64,000 nt of DNA from Parasphingorhabdus litoris DSM 22379 (GTDB lineage Bacteria > Pseudomonadota > Alphaproteobacteria > Sphingomonadales > Sphingomonadaceae): NCBI RefSeq assembly GCF_020906275.1, contig NZ_CP086727.1, positions 248,001-312,000 of the forward strand, in the 5' to 3' direction. Shown piece after piece: positions 18,036 to 27,177 of the stretch; position 1 is the first letter of the stretch, and each line of letters starts with the position of its first letter. The notes below the pieces were generated by a model that was not told the DNA's origin, ran no database searches, and was given only the letters and a program-made list of their open reading frames with translations. The position numbers and the translations under genes were made by a program.

Positions 18036-20408
18036 CTAGGCAGCGCGATCGCCTAGCTGAGCTGCATCCGGATTAAAGTCCTTGAACAGATCCATCGCAT
18101 CATGAGGGGCCATGGGACGACCAAAATAATAGCCCTGGATTTTGCTGCAGCCGAGCTTCTGGATCATTTTGACTTCTTCTTCAGTCTCTGCGCCTTCGGC
18201 TGTTGTGTTCATGCCCAAGCTATCTGCCATAGCGACAACAGCGCGAATAATTGCCAGGCTTTCTGGCACGTTCTTGGCTGCACCCTGCACAAAGCTGCGA
18301 TCAACCTTGATCGTTGAAAAGCGCGTTTTGCGCAGATAGCCGAGAGAGCTGTACCCTGTACCAAAATCGTCAAGAGAAAGGTTGATACCCAGCGCAATAA
18401 TCTGATCAAGCACCTGGGTCGCGCCGGTTCCTTCACGCATGAAGATGCTTTCTGTTACCTCTATCTCCAAGCGCTGGGCCGGTAGTCCGCTGTCCTGAAG
18501 CGCGGACACAACCATATCCAGGAAATTGGGATCGGTAAGCTGATCGGCTGAAACATTGACGGCAATTTTGATTGTTGCTGGCCATTTCATGGCTTCTTTA
18601 CAGGCCGTCCTCATGACCCATTCGCCAATTGGTACAATAAGCCTCGCATCTTCAGCCAAAGGTACGAATTTCGCTGGTGATACAATTCCAAATTCTGGGT
18701 TCGTCCAGCGCAGCAGAGCTTCAAAACCCATCACGCCGCCGGTATCCGCGCTCACAACTGGTTGATAGTTGAGTGAGAATTCATCATTGTCGAGTGCCTT
18801 GCGAAGGGCAATTTCCATCACACGGCGTTCTTCCGCATGAACGTGCAGCTTGGGCTCATATTGATTATGGGCGCCACCGCCTTGATCCTTCGACCGATAA
18901 AGTGCGAGATCAGCGCTGCGCATTAGCATCTCTACCGTCCTACCGTCGCGCGGACCAATGGCGGTGCCGACACTGGCTCCGATATAAAGCGTATGCTGGT
19001 CAACTTCATAGGGGCGCGATAGCGTATCAATAATCTTCTTGCCCAACATATCCATATATTGAGAATCGCTGGCATCCTTGATGACGATGGCGAACTCATC
19101 ACCTCCAAGACGACCGCAAAGCTCGTTATCCGTCATAATCGAGCGCAGTCGTTCAGATACACGGGCCAGCAAACGGTCACCAACAGGATGCCCCAGCGTA
19201 TCATTAACGGCTTTGAAACGGTCGAGGTCAATCATCATGAAACCGCAGCGGCCATTCCATTTGTCGGAATCCTGCTGTGCTTTGCCAAGTGCTTCGGTCA
19301 ACTGAAGTCGGTTGGGAAGACCCGTAAGCGTATCGAAGCGCGCCATATGGGAAATTTTGTCAGCTGACTCACGTTGTTCGGTTACGTCCGAACCGACGCC
19401 GCGAAACCCGTGAAAAACTCCATTTTCATCGAGCTTTGGCGACGCAGAAATCTCCCACCAGCGCGTCACGTCATTGATCATGACAGGAACCAGCATGTTG
19501 CTAAAGCTGTCGCGCCTTTTCAGCTTTTCTGCCAGCTCGTGAAGAGCGGGAGGAAATTTGCCAGAATCCCAAGCTTGACCGGCAACCAATTGCAGGAAGG
19601 GACGGCCTTCGATGTCTTCTGCGGTTCGGCCCACGGCATGGGCAAAGCGCGGAGAAACATGGGTTAACCGACGTGATGTGTCTGTTTGCCACAGCCAATC
19701 GGCTCCGGTATCTTCAAATTCCCGCAACAAGAGGCTAACGACCTCTTTCTTCTCGTTGAGATTGGCTTCAGCGATTTTCCGATTTACGAAAGACCGTCCG
19801 TTCATAAGGCAGGATGCGATTAGCAACATCGCAATGGCCGCCGATGCCATCGCCATCTGATATCCATTGATCAAATACCAGCCAATAGCTGAGGACATAC
19901 CGCACATACCGATGAAGACGATGCTCGCAAGAGGAACGGCGGACATTAGCATTGCCGACCCAACCATCAGGCATAATACCAGGGCCCATATCCCAACCAT
20001 TGTGCTCAAATCGCCGGTCGGCCCAAACAAAATCATGGCTGTTGACCATAGAAATCCGCCGGCTGAGGACGTCAGAATGACATTGATATTCTCGCGGCGA
20101 GAAATACTCTTGCGCTCCCAAACCGCATCTTTGCGCGCTTTGACATAACTGTAAACATACAGGCCAAACAAAGCGATGGTCCATGCGCCGAGCAGCAACC
20201 AGTTTACCTGGCCGATACAAAATTGAATGGCCAATAGACCGCAAGTAATCGACCCTATCATTTTGATAAAGCCGTTTTGATGCATACCTTCAAATTGGAG
20301 CACGCGGATACGCCCCCAATCGATGCCTTCAGGATCTGAGATCCCAAGCAATACGCTTAGAGGTATTTCTTGCGGTAAACCCGAAGATGATGACAGTTTT
20401 TCTTCCAC
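18036..20408 (-). CDS. Membrane PAS-GGDEF-EAL cyclic-di-GMP protein
   Basis: The 790-residue protein has about six membrane segments at residues 45-205 and a PAS domain at about 230-348 (ADWLWQTDTSRRLTH, GFRGVGSDVTEQRE). A GGDEF domain spans about 350-520, with GRLGGDEFAIVI at 433-442. A C-terminal EAL domain follows, with MGFEALLRWTNPEFG and DDFGTGYSSLGYLRKTRF. Both catalytic signatures are complete, so it could make and/or degrade c-di-GMP. The RxxD inhibitory site ahead of GGDEF is absent (TDNE there). It has the same architecture as the protein at 42366, so the two are paralogues. Confidence 0.92.
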   Translation of the reverse strand: MEEKLSSSSGLPQEIPLSVLLGISDPEGIDWGRIRVLQFEGMHQNGFIKMIGSITCGLLAIQFCIGQVNWLLLGAWTIALFGLYVYSYVKARKDAVWERKSISRRENINVILTSSAGGFLWSTAMILFGPTGDLSTMVGIWALVLCLMVGSAMLMSAVPLASIVFIGMCGMSSAIGWYLINGYQMAMASAAIAMLLIASCLMNGRSFVNRKIAEANLNEKKEVVSLLLREFEDTGADWLWQTDTSRRLTHVSPRFAHAVGRTAEDIEGRPFLQLVAGQAWDSGKFPPALHELAEKLKRRDSFSNMLVPVMINDVTRWWEISASPKLDENGVFHGFRGVGSDVTEQRESADKISHMARFDTLTGLPNRLQLTEALGKAQQDSDKWNGRCGFMMIDLDRFKAVNDTLGHPVGDRLLARVSERLRSIMTDNELCGRLGGDEFAIVIKDASDSQYMDMLGKKIIDTLSRPYEVDQHTLYIGASVGTAIGPRDGRTVEMLMRSADLALYRSKDQGGGAHNQYEPKLHVHAEERRVMEIALRKALDNDEFSLNYQPVVSADTGGVMGFEALLRWTNPEFGIVSPAKFVPLAEDARLIVPIGEWVMRTACKEAMKWPATIKIAVNVSADQLTDPNFLDMVVSALQDSGLPAQRLEIEVTESIFMREGTGATQVLDQIIALGINLSLDDFGTGYSSLGYLRKTRFSTIKVDRSFVQGAAKNVPESLAIIRAVVAMADSLGMNTTAEGAETEEEVKMIQKLGCSKIQGYYFGRPMAPHDAMDLFKDFNPDAAQLGDRAA

Positions 20409-20504
20409 GCCCGTCCCATACGCGGAAATTCTTATCGAAAAGTAAGCGCGCGGCTATTTTTTCGAAAAATAGTTAATCGATATTAACGCTTTTAGTTCCT
20501 GATT

Positions 20505-22235
20505 TTACGCCGCTACATCATAAGGCTGAATGTCTCCAGAGAGATAGAGGTTGCGCGCCTTGGCTCTGCTTAGTTTGCCTGAGCTTGTGCGTGGCAATGT
20601 GCGAGGCGGCACCAATTCGATTACGCAGTTCATGCCCGTAATTGCGCGAACCTTTTCGCGAATTTCGTCACGCAAGCGCAACCTTTCAACTTCATCTGAC
20701 GTTCGGCATTGAACCAATACGGCAGGTGTTTCATCGCCGCCTGGTGTGGTGATTGCAAAAGCCGCAATATCGCCGGCTTTGAAGCCGGGTAGCTGCTCCA
20801 CGGCCCATTCAATATCTTGGGGCCAGTGGTTTTTGCCATTGATGATGATCATGTCTTTCGCACGGCCGACAATATATAAATAGCCATCGGACAAATAGCC
20901 CATGTCACCGGTATCAAGCCAGCCATCGACCAGGCAGGCATCGGTGGCTTCCTGATCCCGATAATAGCACTCCATAACAGAGGGGCTTTGCATCCAAACT
21001 TTGCCAACGGCCTTTTCAGGCAGGATGCTGCCATTCTCTTCGCGAATTTCCAATAATGTATCACGTACGGGTTTTCCGCAATTGACAATGGCTCGGTATC
21101 GTTTGGGCCTGCTACCATCGGCCTGCTTTTCACCAGCGAGTTCGGTTTCTTCGACCAACTCGACTTCCATGCCTTCACCCGGCGGCATAATGGTTACTGC
21201 CAATGTGGCCTCGGCGAGACCATAGCTCGGCAGAAAAGCCTTTGCATCAAACTTGGCCGGCGCAAAGGCATCCGTGAAGCGTTGCATTACATCTGGTCGG
21301 ATCATATCCGCACCATTGCCAGCGAGACGCCAGCGTGACAGGTCGAAACGTTCCGCAACATTAGACTGGCTGCCGATCCGGCGCGCGCAAATCTCGTAAC
21401 CAAATGTTGGTGAGAAGCTGCATGAGGTGCCTGGATTGCGGGAAATAAGATCGAGCCATGATAAAGGGCGGCGCGCAAAATCAGCTGTTTTCAGATAATC
21501 TGTCGATACCTGATTGCAGACCATTGAGATGAAGCAACCAACCAAGCCCATATCATGATAAAAAGGTAGCCAAGACACACAGCGATCATCTTCGCCGACA
21601 TTCATGCCATAAGAGTGCGATCCGACATTGTGGAGCAATGCCTTGTGCGAGACAGCCACGCCATGTGGAAAACGGGTGGATCCGCTCGAATATTGCAAAT
21701 AAGCAATATCGCTGCTTTTCGCTTTCGGTAGCTCGCAATCTGGCACTTCATTCTCAGCAAATTTGTCCCAGCCGGAAACTGGAATGTCGCGCGACTGCCC
21801 CGCTGCAGCGGCCAGCTCCTCAATCTCATCGGGGTAAAGCAAGATTGCTGGATCACAGCTGTCGAGCTGGACACCGATTTGATCAATATAGCTGTCTTTC
21901 CCACCAAAAGAGGTTGGAAGCGGGAGCGGCACGGGCCACGCGCCAGCGTAAATTGCGCCAAAAAACAATGCGCAAAATTGCGGTTCCGTATCAGCTATCA
22001 GTGCAATGCGGTCACCAGGCTTTACGCCAAAGCCAATTAGACGGCGTGCTGCGTCCATTGCATCAGCCTGTAATTCCTTGAAAGGATATACGCGCACCAG
22101 TGAGGCACGCGCGTCATGAAAATTAAATCCCCGCTGTCCCTTTGCCGCATAATCCAGCGCCTCACCGACTGTTTCAAAATCGGCGAAACGGCGTGGGAGA
22201 TTGTCGGCAGTTGGAGTTGGTGTCAGCTCAGTCAT
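20505..22235 (-). CDS. Fatty acyl-AMP ligase (FAAL-like adenylate-forming enzyme)
   Basis: The 576-residue ANL-superfamily enzyme carries the AMP-binding motif IAYLQYSSGSTRFPHGVAVSH, SYGLAEATLAV, GWLDTGDMGYLSDGYLYIVGR and the C-terminal lysine region TLPRTSSGKLSRAKAR. Length, start (FADFETVGEALDYAAKGQRG) and LPFYHDMGLVG match fatty acyl-AMP ligases, which activate fatty acids for acyl carrier proteins rather than CoA. FAALs usually sit beside polyketide or peptide synthetase genes; none is here. The acceptor is therefore unknown. The start at 22235 lacks a strong ribosome site. recX diverges from it. Confidence 0.85.
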   Translation of the reverse strand: MTELTPTPTADNLPRRFADFETVGEALDYAAKGQRGFNFHDARASLVRVYPFKELQADAMDAARRLIGFGVKPGDRIALIADTEPQFCALFFGAIYAGAWPVPLPLPTSFGGKDSYIDQIGVQLDSCDPAILLYPDEIEELAAAAGQSRDIPVSGWDKFAENEVPDCELPKAKSSDIAYLQYSSGSTRFPHGVAVSHKALLHNVGSHSYGMNVGEDDRCVSWLPFYHDMGLVGCFISMVCNQVSTDYLKTADFARRPLSWLDLISRNPGTSCSFSPTFGYEICARRIGSQSNVAERFDLSRWRLAGNGADMIRPDVMQRFTDAFAPAKFDAKAFLPSYGLAEATLAVTIMPPGEGMEVELVEETELAGEKQADGSRPKRYRAIVNCGKPVRDTLLEIREENGSILPEKAVGKVWMQSPSVMECYYRDQEATDACLVDGWLDTGDMGYLSDGYLYIVGRAKDMIIINGKNHWPQDIEWAVEQLPGFKAGDIAAFAITTPGGDETPAVLVQCRTSDEVERLRLRDEIREKVRAITGMNCVIELVPPRTLPRTSSGKLSRAKARNLYLSGDIQPYDVAA

Positions 22236-22407
22236 ACAAAATCCATTTTCCAGAAGGTCCAGCCTTCTTACAAATCGTCATTTTTCCCAGATATTCAGCC
22301 GAATTTTGAGATTGATCCGACTGTTTTAACCCTAAACAAGCCCTAATGATTGCAACTGGCGTTTAAATTTCGGCTCTACTGTGGCACAAAAAGGGCAGTG
22401 GTTTTGA

Positions 22408-22944
22408 ATGAGAGATGAAGCGTTGAAAAATAGCGGTAAGCCGTTGAACCAAAATAGCTTGCAAGAACTGGCCTTGCGTTATGTTGGTCGTTACGCGACA
22501 ACCCGTCACAAATTAAAATCCTATCTTTTCCGTAAATTACGTGAGCGGGGGTGGTCTGAAGAGGATCAGCCTGTGGATGTTGAAGCCATGGTCGATCGCT
22601 TTGCAGAGCTTGGCTATGTTGACGATGCGCTGTTCGCCAAAAACCGGGCGGCAGCTTTGATCAACCGGGGATATGGAAAAAGGCGCGTATCTCAAGCTCT
22701 TTATCAGGCTGGGATCGCAGAAGGCGATGACAGGCAGGCTATGGAATTAAGTGATACCAAGAAATGGGAAGCGGCACGTACCTACGCCCGCAAGAAATCC
22801 ATAGGTCCTTTTGCGCAGCAGCCATGTGATCAGGATAAATGTCGCAAACAGTTACAAGCATTTTTAAGGGCCGGACATGACTTTGACATTGCCTCTCGTT
22901 TTGTTTTTGCCAAGCCCGGAGAAGAGATTGAAATAGAGATTTAG
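22408..22944 (+). CDS. recX: RecX-family regulatory protein
   Basis: The 178-residue protein is built of helical RecX repeats. LALRYVGRYATTRHKLKSYL is followed by VDRFAELGYVDDALFAKNRA and RGYGKRRVSQALYQAGI. RecX modulates RecA filaments. A third repeat is recognisable (ARTYARKKSIGPF) but diverged. recA is not adjacent, which is common in alphaproteobacteria. It diverges from the acyl-AMP ligase and is followed by the cold-shock gene. Confidence 0.85.
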   Translation: MRDEALKNSGKPLNQNSLQELALRYVGRYATTRHKLKSYLFRKLRERGWSEEDQPVDVEAMVDRFAELGYVDDALFAKNRAAALINRGYGKRRVSQALYQAGIAEGDDRQAMELSDTKKWEAARTYARKKSIGPFAQQPCDQDKCRKQLQAFLRAGHDFDIASRFVFAKPGEEIEIEI

Positions 22945-23080
22945 AACAGCAGTCTTTCCAGTTAAAATATTCTGATCACAACAAGAATCGCAAGTTTACA
23001 TTTATTATGCTATATGAAAATTCCCCGATTCTTTTTGGTTGTAGGACCCTTGATTCGGATAAAGTGTTCGGAGATGCATT

Positions 23081-23704
23081 GTGGCAAGTTTATATGCAGA
23101 GCCCGCCAGGACGGATGATGGTCCTGCCAGTGACGTAGTGGAAGTTGAAGACAGAAAGACTCAACCGGTATTACAGACCACCGGCCATGTGAAATGGTTC
23201 GATTCTCATCGAGGGTTCGGTTTTATCGTTCCTGACCTTGAACAGCATCCGAGTGGCGACCTTGACCATGGCCAGGATATATTGGTGCACTGGACTGTAT
23301 TGGAACCACTGGGTCGTCGGGATTTACCGGAAATGGCGGTTGTGCGCTGTGAATATGTTGACGCTGCGAAAGGCCTTCAAGCGACAAAGATACTGGATAT
23401 CGATGAAACCAATTGCGAGCAATTGATCCGCGAGCCTGCTCCGGAAGCAAGGCGTAAAACATTTCATGCCGTTGAGGATATGGATGCTTTTGTCCAAGCT
23501 GAGGTCAAATGGTTTAATCGGGCAAAAGGTTATGGCTTTTTGGTGGCTGACAGTATGGACGGAGATATTTTCATACATATGGAAACGCTGCGTAACGCCG
23601 GAATAGCTGAGATCATGCCGGGGCAACAGGTTATGGCACGCATCGATAAAGGTGATCGCGGCCATATGGCGGTTCAGATAAGCACCGCGATCGCATCCAA
23701 ATAG
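23081..23704 (+). CDS. Double cold-shock-domain protein
   Basis: The 207-residue protein carries two cold-shock domains. The first is at about 30-105 ([18 protein letters not shown], then [13 protein letters not shown]) and the second at about 140-205 ([19 protein letters not shown], then [15 protein letters not shown]). RNP-like aromatic residues are present in both. Such tandem proteins are typical of alphaproteobacteria and bind single-stranded RNA or DNA. The start is a GTG with GGAG about ten bases upstream; no in-frame ATG precedes the first domain. The 136-base upstream region is AT-rich and probably contains the promoter. DUF192 follows 33 bases downstream. Confidence 0.92.
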   Translation: MASLYAEPARTDDGPASDVVEVEDRKTQPVLQTTGHVKWFDSHRGFGFIVPDLEQHPSGDLDHGQDILVHWTVLEPLGRRDLPEMAVVRCEYVDAAKGLQATKILDIDETNCEQLIREPAPEARRKTFHAVEDMDAFVQAEVKWFNRAKGYGFLVADSMDGDIFIHMETLRNAGIAEIMPGQQVMARIDKGDRGHMAVQISTAIASK

Positions 23705-23737
23705 AGCAGATATCAAAACCATGAAGAGCAGGCGTCT

Positions 23738-24253
23738 GTGACCAGATTTTTTCATCGTGCCTTATCGCCTGTCGCGCTCTTATCCTGTTTGATGTTGATC
23801 GCTTGCCATGCGCAGGCGGGAAGCGGCGATGGCAAGACGCCTCAAAGCCAAACCGGTGAAAACAAGCTATCAGAAGCTGGCCTCAAGGAAATATCGCTAA
23901 CCGTAAGATCTGGCAGTACAGCGCATATATTTACGGTCGAACTGGCCAAAACACCGCAAGAGCAGGCCCGCGGGTTGATGTTCCGCACCGACCTGAAACC
24001 CGATCGCGGTATGATATTTCCTTTTGACCGAGAGCGCATGGCCAGCTTTTGGATGAAAAATACAGTTATTCCGCTCGATATCATCTTCATTCGTAGCGAT
24101 GGTACCATCGAATCAATTGCCGCAAATACGACGCCTTATTCCCTTGAACCGGTACAATCCGGTGAACCAGTCACTGCTGTTCTAGAAATTGCTGGTGGGC
24201 GCGCCGACGAGCTGGGGATTTCGGCTGGCGACAAAGTAGATTGGCAGCAATAG
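23738..24253 (+). CDS. DUF192-domain lipoprotein
   Basis: The 171-residue protein has a lipoprotein signal (LLSCLMLIAC, lipobox cysteine at about 23). The DUF192 domain has ELAKTPQEQARGLMFRTDL, GMIFPFDRERMASFWMKNT and IPLDIIFIRSDG. Its function is unknown, and it is widespread in alphaproteobacteria next to cold-shock genes. The start is GTG at 23738; the only nearby ATG (23721) runs into a stop. It is likely co-transcribed with the cold-shock gene. Confidence 0.88.
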   Translation: MTRFFHRALSPVALLSCLMLIACHAQAGSGDGKTPQSQTGENKLSEAGLKEISLTVRSGSTAHIFTVELAKTPQEQARGLMFRTDLKPDRGMIFPFDRERMASFWMKNTVIPLDIIFIRSDGTIESIAANTTPYSLEPVQSGEPVTAVLEIAGGRADELGISAGDKVDWQQ

Positions 24254-24332
24254 AGCCGCACCATTAGCTGTGCCGATTTTTCTGAGCATTTTTTAATTGC
24301 GGACCACCCGCCGGTGGGGCTAAGCGGACTGC

Positions 24333-24734
24333 ATGGGAATATTAGGCAAAATTTTCACGTGGTGGGACGGTGCAACCATCGGCACCCTATGGTTTAGCGC
24401 GCGTAAAGGAAAGTCCGTTGGCCAGGATGTTTTTGGCAATGTCTATTACCAGACCAAAAATATCGGTAAGGAGGGCGACAAGCGTTGGGTTATCTATTCC
24501 GGTTCCAATGACGCTAGCCGTGTACCACCGGAATGGCATGGTTGGTTGCACAAAAGCTATGATGAAGTTCCAGAAAGCCATTTGCCCCAGCCTCGCATCT
24601 GGGAAAAGGAGCCTACAGGCAATTTGACCGGTACGGCTGAGGCTTATCGTCCTGCCGGCGCACTCGAAGCGGGTGGCAGACGGGCCAGCGCAACCGGTGA
24701 CTATGAACCGTGGAACCCAGCCGAAGCCGAATGA
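24333..24734 (+). CDS. NADH:ubiquinone oxidoreductase subunit NDUFA12
   Basis: The 133-residue accessory subunit of complex I is typical of alphaproteobacteria and mitochondria (17.2-kDa/B17.2 family). The signatures are TLWFSARKGKSVGQDVFGN, then WVIYSGSNDASRVPPEWHGW and the C-terminal ATGDYEPWNPAEA. It probably binds at the peripheral arm of complex I. Its stop overlaps the DUF2155 start (ATGA). This gene pair next to aat is a familiar alphaproteobacterial order. Confidence 0.95.
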   Translation: MGILGKIFTWWDGATIGTLWFSARKGKSVGQDVFGNVYYQTKNIGKEGDKRWVIYSGSNDASRVPPEWHGWLHKSYDEVPESHLPQPRIWEKEPTGNLTGTAEAYRPAGALEAGGRRASATGDYEPWNPAEAE

Positions 24735-25507
24735 TGGCGATGCAGCATTTTCCTGAAATAAGCCAAAATCGGTTGTTTCCAATATTGGCGAGCGCGCTGT
24801 TACTGTCCGGCTGCGGACTATTTGGCAGCGACGATTTGGATCAGGATAATAGCGGCCAGCCAGCAGAAAAGGCTGAGGTCACGGCCACCGACGATGATGA
24901 GCTGGTGCAACCATTGACCGAGCAAATTGGCACACCAATGGCTGAGCGCGTGGCAACTTTGGGTTTTCTAAATAAGCGCAATGGCCTGACGCGAGACTTG
25001 GAGCTGAAGCCCGGTCAGTCAATCCGTGTCGGCCGCGCCGTCGTCCGTCTGCGTGCTTGTGAACGGACTGCGCCTTGGGAATTGACCCCTGAGCAAGGTG
25101 CATTTGTTCAACTGCTGGTCAATGATCGTCCGGCCACGCGCCAGGGTGAGGATCAGTGGAAGACCGTTTTTTCCGGCTGGCTATTTCGCGAATCGCCATC
25201 GCTGAACGTGGTTGAGCATCCGATTTATGATGTCTGGGTCAAGAGCTGCGCAATGAGCTTTGCAGGTGAAGAGGCACCGCCGTCAGATAGTTCAAATCCG
25301 ACAGCGCCCCGTTCTTCGCCCTCTTCAAACGTCGCCAGCAGCACGTCCAGCGCTTCAAATGATGGGGCAGTTACACGCGCGGATGAACCCGCAGTAGAGC
25401 CTGTACCGGAATCAGCCCCGGCGGCGGTCCCTCCCGTACCGGCAGCTCCGGCTGAGGAGCCTGCTGATCTTATCGGTGAATTAATCGCCGAGAATGCGGA
25501 AGAGTGA
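24731..25507 (+). CDS. DUF2155-domain lipoprotein with a proline/alanine-rich tail
   Basis: The 258-residue protein has a lipoprotein-type signal (LASALLLSGCGLF). The DUF2155 domain is at about 70-175, with FLNKRNGLTRDLELKPGQ, VVRLRACERTAPW, KTVFSGWLFRESPSLNVVEH and YDVWVKSC. A low-complexity Ser/Pro/Ala/Glu tail of about 80 residues follows. DUF2155 has no known function. It is translationally coupled to NDUFA12 by an ATGA overlap. Its last 283 bases are antisense to the end of aat. Confidence 0.88.
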   Translation: MMAMQHFPEISQNRLFPILASALLLSGCGLFGSDDLDQDNSGQPAEKAEVTATDDDELVQPLTEQIGTPMAERVATLGFLNKRNGLTRDLELKPGQSIRVGRAVVRLRACERTAPWELTPEQGAFVQLLVNDRPATRQGEDQWKTVFSGWLFRESPSLNVVEHPIYDVWVKSCAMSFAGEEAPPSDSSNPTAPRSSPSSNVASSTSSASNDGAVTRADEPAVEPVPESAPAAVPPVPAAPAEEPADLIGELIAENAEE

Positions 25508-26094
25508 AAATCCTGAGCTGCGCGGAGCCGTTCCAGATATTCTTCCTGACTGATTTCTATGGCACCAAGCGAGGCCAAGTGATCTGTCATAAACTGACAA
25601 TCAAGCAATGTGAAACGTCCTACTATCAGCCTTGCTACAAGCCAGGCTAAGGCGACCTTTGACGCATCGCGGGCACGGGAAAACATGCTCTCGCCGCAAA
25701 AGGCGCCACCGATGACAAGACCATAAAGCCCGCCAACAAGCTGTCGCTCTCCGCTTTCGTTGACCGACCAGCATTCCACGCTATGGGCGTGACCAAGCCG
25801 ATGGAGTTGGCAGAAAGCCTGCTCGATATCGGCATTTATCCATGTCTCGCGCCGATCGCTCGCGGACTCGGCGCAGATCGCTATCACATCTGCAAAGGCG
25901 GCGTCTGCTGTGACTTCGAAACGACCAGATCGGATTGTCTTGCGCAGCGATCGCGACATGCGGAAGCCATCCAGTGGCAAAATCGCTCTGGTTTTCGGTT
26001 CCACCCAAAATGTCTCGGGATCGTCCCTTGCATCGGCCATCGGGAAGATACCGGATGCATAAGCCTTTAGCAGCAGTTCGATTTCGATCGCCAT
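25225..26094 (-). CDS. aat: Leucyl/phenylalanyl-tRNA-protein transferase, with an unusual C-terminal extension
   Basis: The 289-residue frame begins with the Aat fold, LLLKAYASGIFPMADARDD, then TWINADIEQAFCQLHRLGHA, GGLYGLVIGGAFCGESMFS and LLDCQFMTDHLASLGA. Aat adds Leu or Phe to N-terminal Lys/Arg to mark proteins for ClpAP. The recognisable domain ends at about residue 195, almost exactly where the gene begins to overlap the 3' end of the DUF2155 gene on the other strand. The remaining 94 residues include a Ser/Gly/Ala/Thr-rich run and end QLLTQTS. It starts at TAATG overlapping the LysR stop by one base, so the two form an operon. Confidence 0.88.
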   Translation of the reverse strand: MAIEIELLLKAYASGIFPMADARDDPETFWVEPKTRAILPLDGFRMSRSLRKTIRSGRFEVTADAAFADVIAICAESASDRRETWINADIEQAFCQLHRLGHAHSVECWSVNESGERQLVGGLYGLVIGGAFCGESMFSRARDASKVALAWLVARLIVGRFTLLDCQFMTDHLASLGAIEISQEEYLERLRAAQDFHSSAFSAINSPIRSAGSSAGAAGTGGTAAGADSGTGSTAGSSARVTAPSFEALDVLLATFEEGEERGAVGFELSDGGASSPAKLIAQLLTQTS

Positions 26095-27017
26095 TAATGC
26101 TCCGGATGAATTGGAGTGCTCAGCAATATTTTCGCCTCATTGGCTATCTTCTCTGCAACTGCCATATATTCATCAGCAAAACCCGCACCGCTGCGCCAAG
26201 CGATCCCGATGCTGCGGGAGGCCGCCCAGTCATCAATCTGAAGCTGGGCTACGTCACCGCCATGGGCCAGTTCCGAGCGTACATATAGCGCCGGCAAAAT
26301 AGCCAGGCCTAAGCCAGAAGCAACCATCTGCCGCACACTATCAAGACTGGTTCCTTCATAATCCTGCAACAGGTGCATGCCATGCTTACGGCATTGTTCA
26401 ACTACATCCCTGTGCAAGTGATGGCGGCGATCAAGACTTAGAACCGGTGCATTGTAGAGATCAGCCTTGGAGACTTTTTTCTGGGTAGCCAAGGGATGAT
26501 CGGGAGGGGCCACCAGAATCAATGGTTCGCGAAACAGAGGTTCTATCGCAAGATTTTCTCCTTCTATGGGTAGCGGGCCGAGCAACATGTCAATCGCGCC
26601 CTTTACCAGTTCCATTGCCTGCAAATCCGGAATGCCCTCTCGCATGTAGAAACGAAGATCGGGTTGGGCGCGGTGCAGCGCGGCAATGACTGGCGGCATA
26701 AGATAAGGCCCAAGCGTTGGGGAAACACCGAAACGTAAAGTGCCTGCGAGGCTTTCGCTCGCGCGCTCGGCCAGATCGCGAATATCTTTCACCTGGACCA
26801 GCACGCGACGGGCCCGCTCGGCAATCTCACGGCCGATTGGCGACAATTCTGCACCATGAGTCCGTCGTTCAACCAGCGTTACCCCCAGCCGGGATTCTAG
26901 CGCGCGCAGCTGGTGACTCAATGTGGGTTGGGAGGCGCCAGCGGCTTGCGCCGCTCGCCCAAAATGGCGGTGATCTGCGACCGCAACAAGATACTGAAAT
27001 TGGCGTAAAGTCGGCAT
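26094..27017 (-). CDS. OxyR-like LysR-family regulator lacking the peroxidatic cysteine
   Basis: The 307-residue protein has an N-terminal winged helix (RQFQYLVAVADHRHFGRAA, ASQPTLSHQLRALE) and a periplasmic-binding-like effector domain. The effector domain is OxyR-like (GTSLDSVRQMVASGLGLAI). A gapless alignment with E. coli OxyR, recalled from memory, puts H200 at Cys199 and C209 at Cys208, so the peroxide-reactive residue is missing while the resolving one remains. Thus a classical disulphide switch is not possible. It is an operon with aat, and an ATAG-N7-CTAT element lies 21 bases upstream of its start. The effector and targets are unknown. Confidence 0.85.
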   Translation of the reverse strand: MPTLRQFQYLVAVADHRHFGRAAQAAGASQPTLSHQLRALESRLGVTLVERRTHGAELSPIGREIAERARRVLVQVKDIRDLAERASESLAGTLRFGVSPTLGPYLMPPVIAALHRAQPDLRFYMREGIPDLQAMELVKGAIDMLLGPLPIEGENLAIEPLFREPLILVAPPDHPLATQKKVSKADLYNAPVLSLDRRHHLHRDVVEQCRKHGMHLLQDYEGTSLDSVRQMVASGLGLAILPALYVRSELAHGGDVAQLQIDDWAASRSIGIAWRSGAGFADEYMAVAEKIANEAKILLSTPIHPEH

Positions 27018-27037
27018 AGGGGATACCTTTTCTAGTT

Positions 27038-27052
27038 ATAGACAATATCTAT
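27038..27052. promoter_or_regulatory. OxyR-type half operator ATAG-N7-CTAT
   Basis: ATAGACAATATCTAT has both outer tetrads of the OxyR consensus (ATAG-N7-CTAT). It is placed right at the promoter of the OxyR-like gene. The second module that OxyR tetramers need would fall around 27060-27075 and is weak. Autoregulation is inferred. Confidence 0.5.
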
Positions 27053-27177
27053 TGATTATTCAATTTTCATTCGATTGGAAGTATCATCAACTTTCTGCAA
27101 TATCAAGATCAACAGAACGAAAGACGAAAGAAACAGAGATGAGGCCGCTACATTTGAATTACAGAATAAAATTCCCT

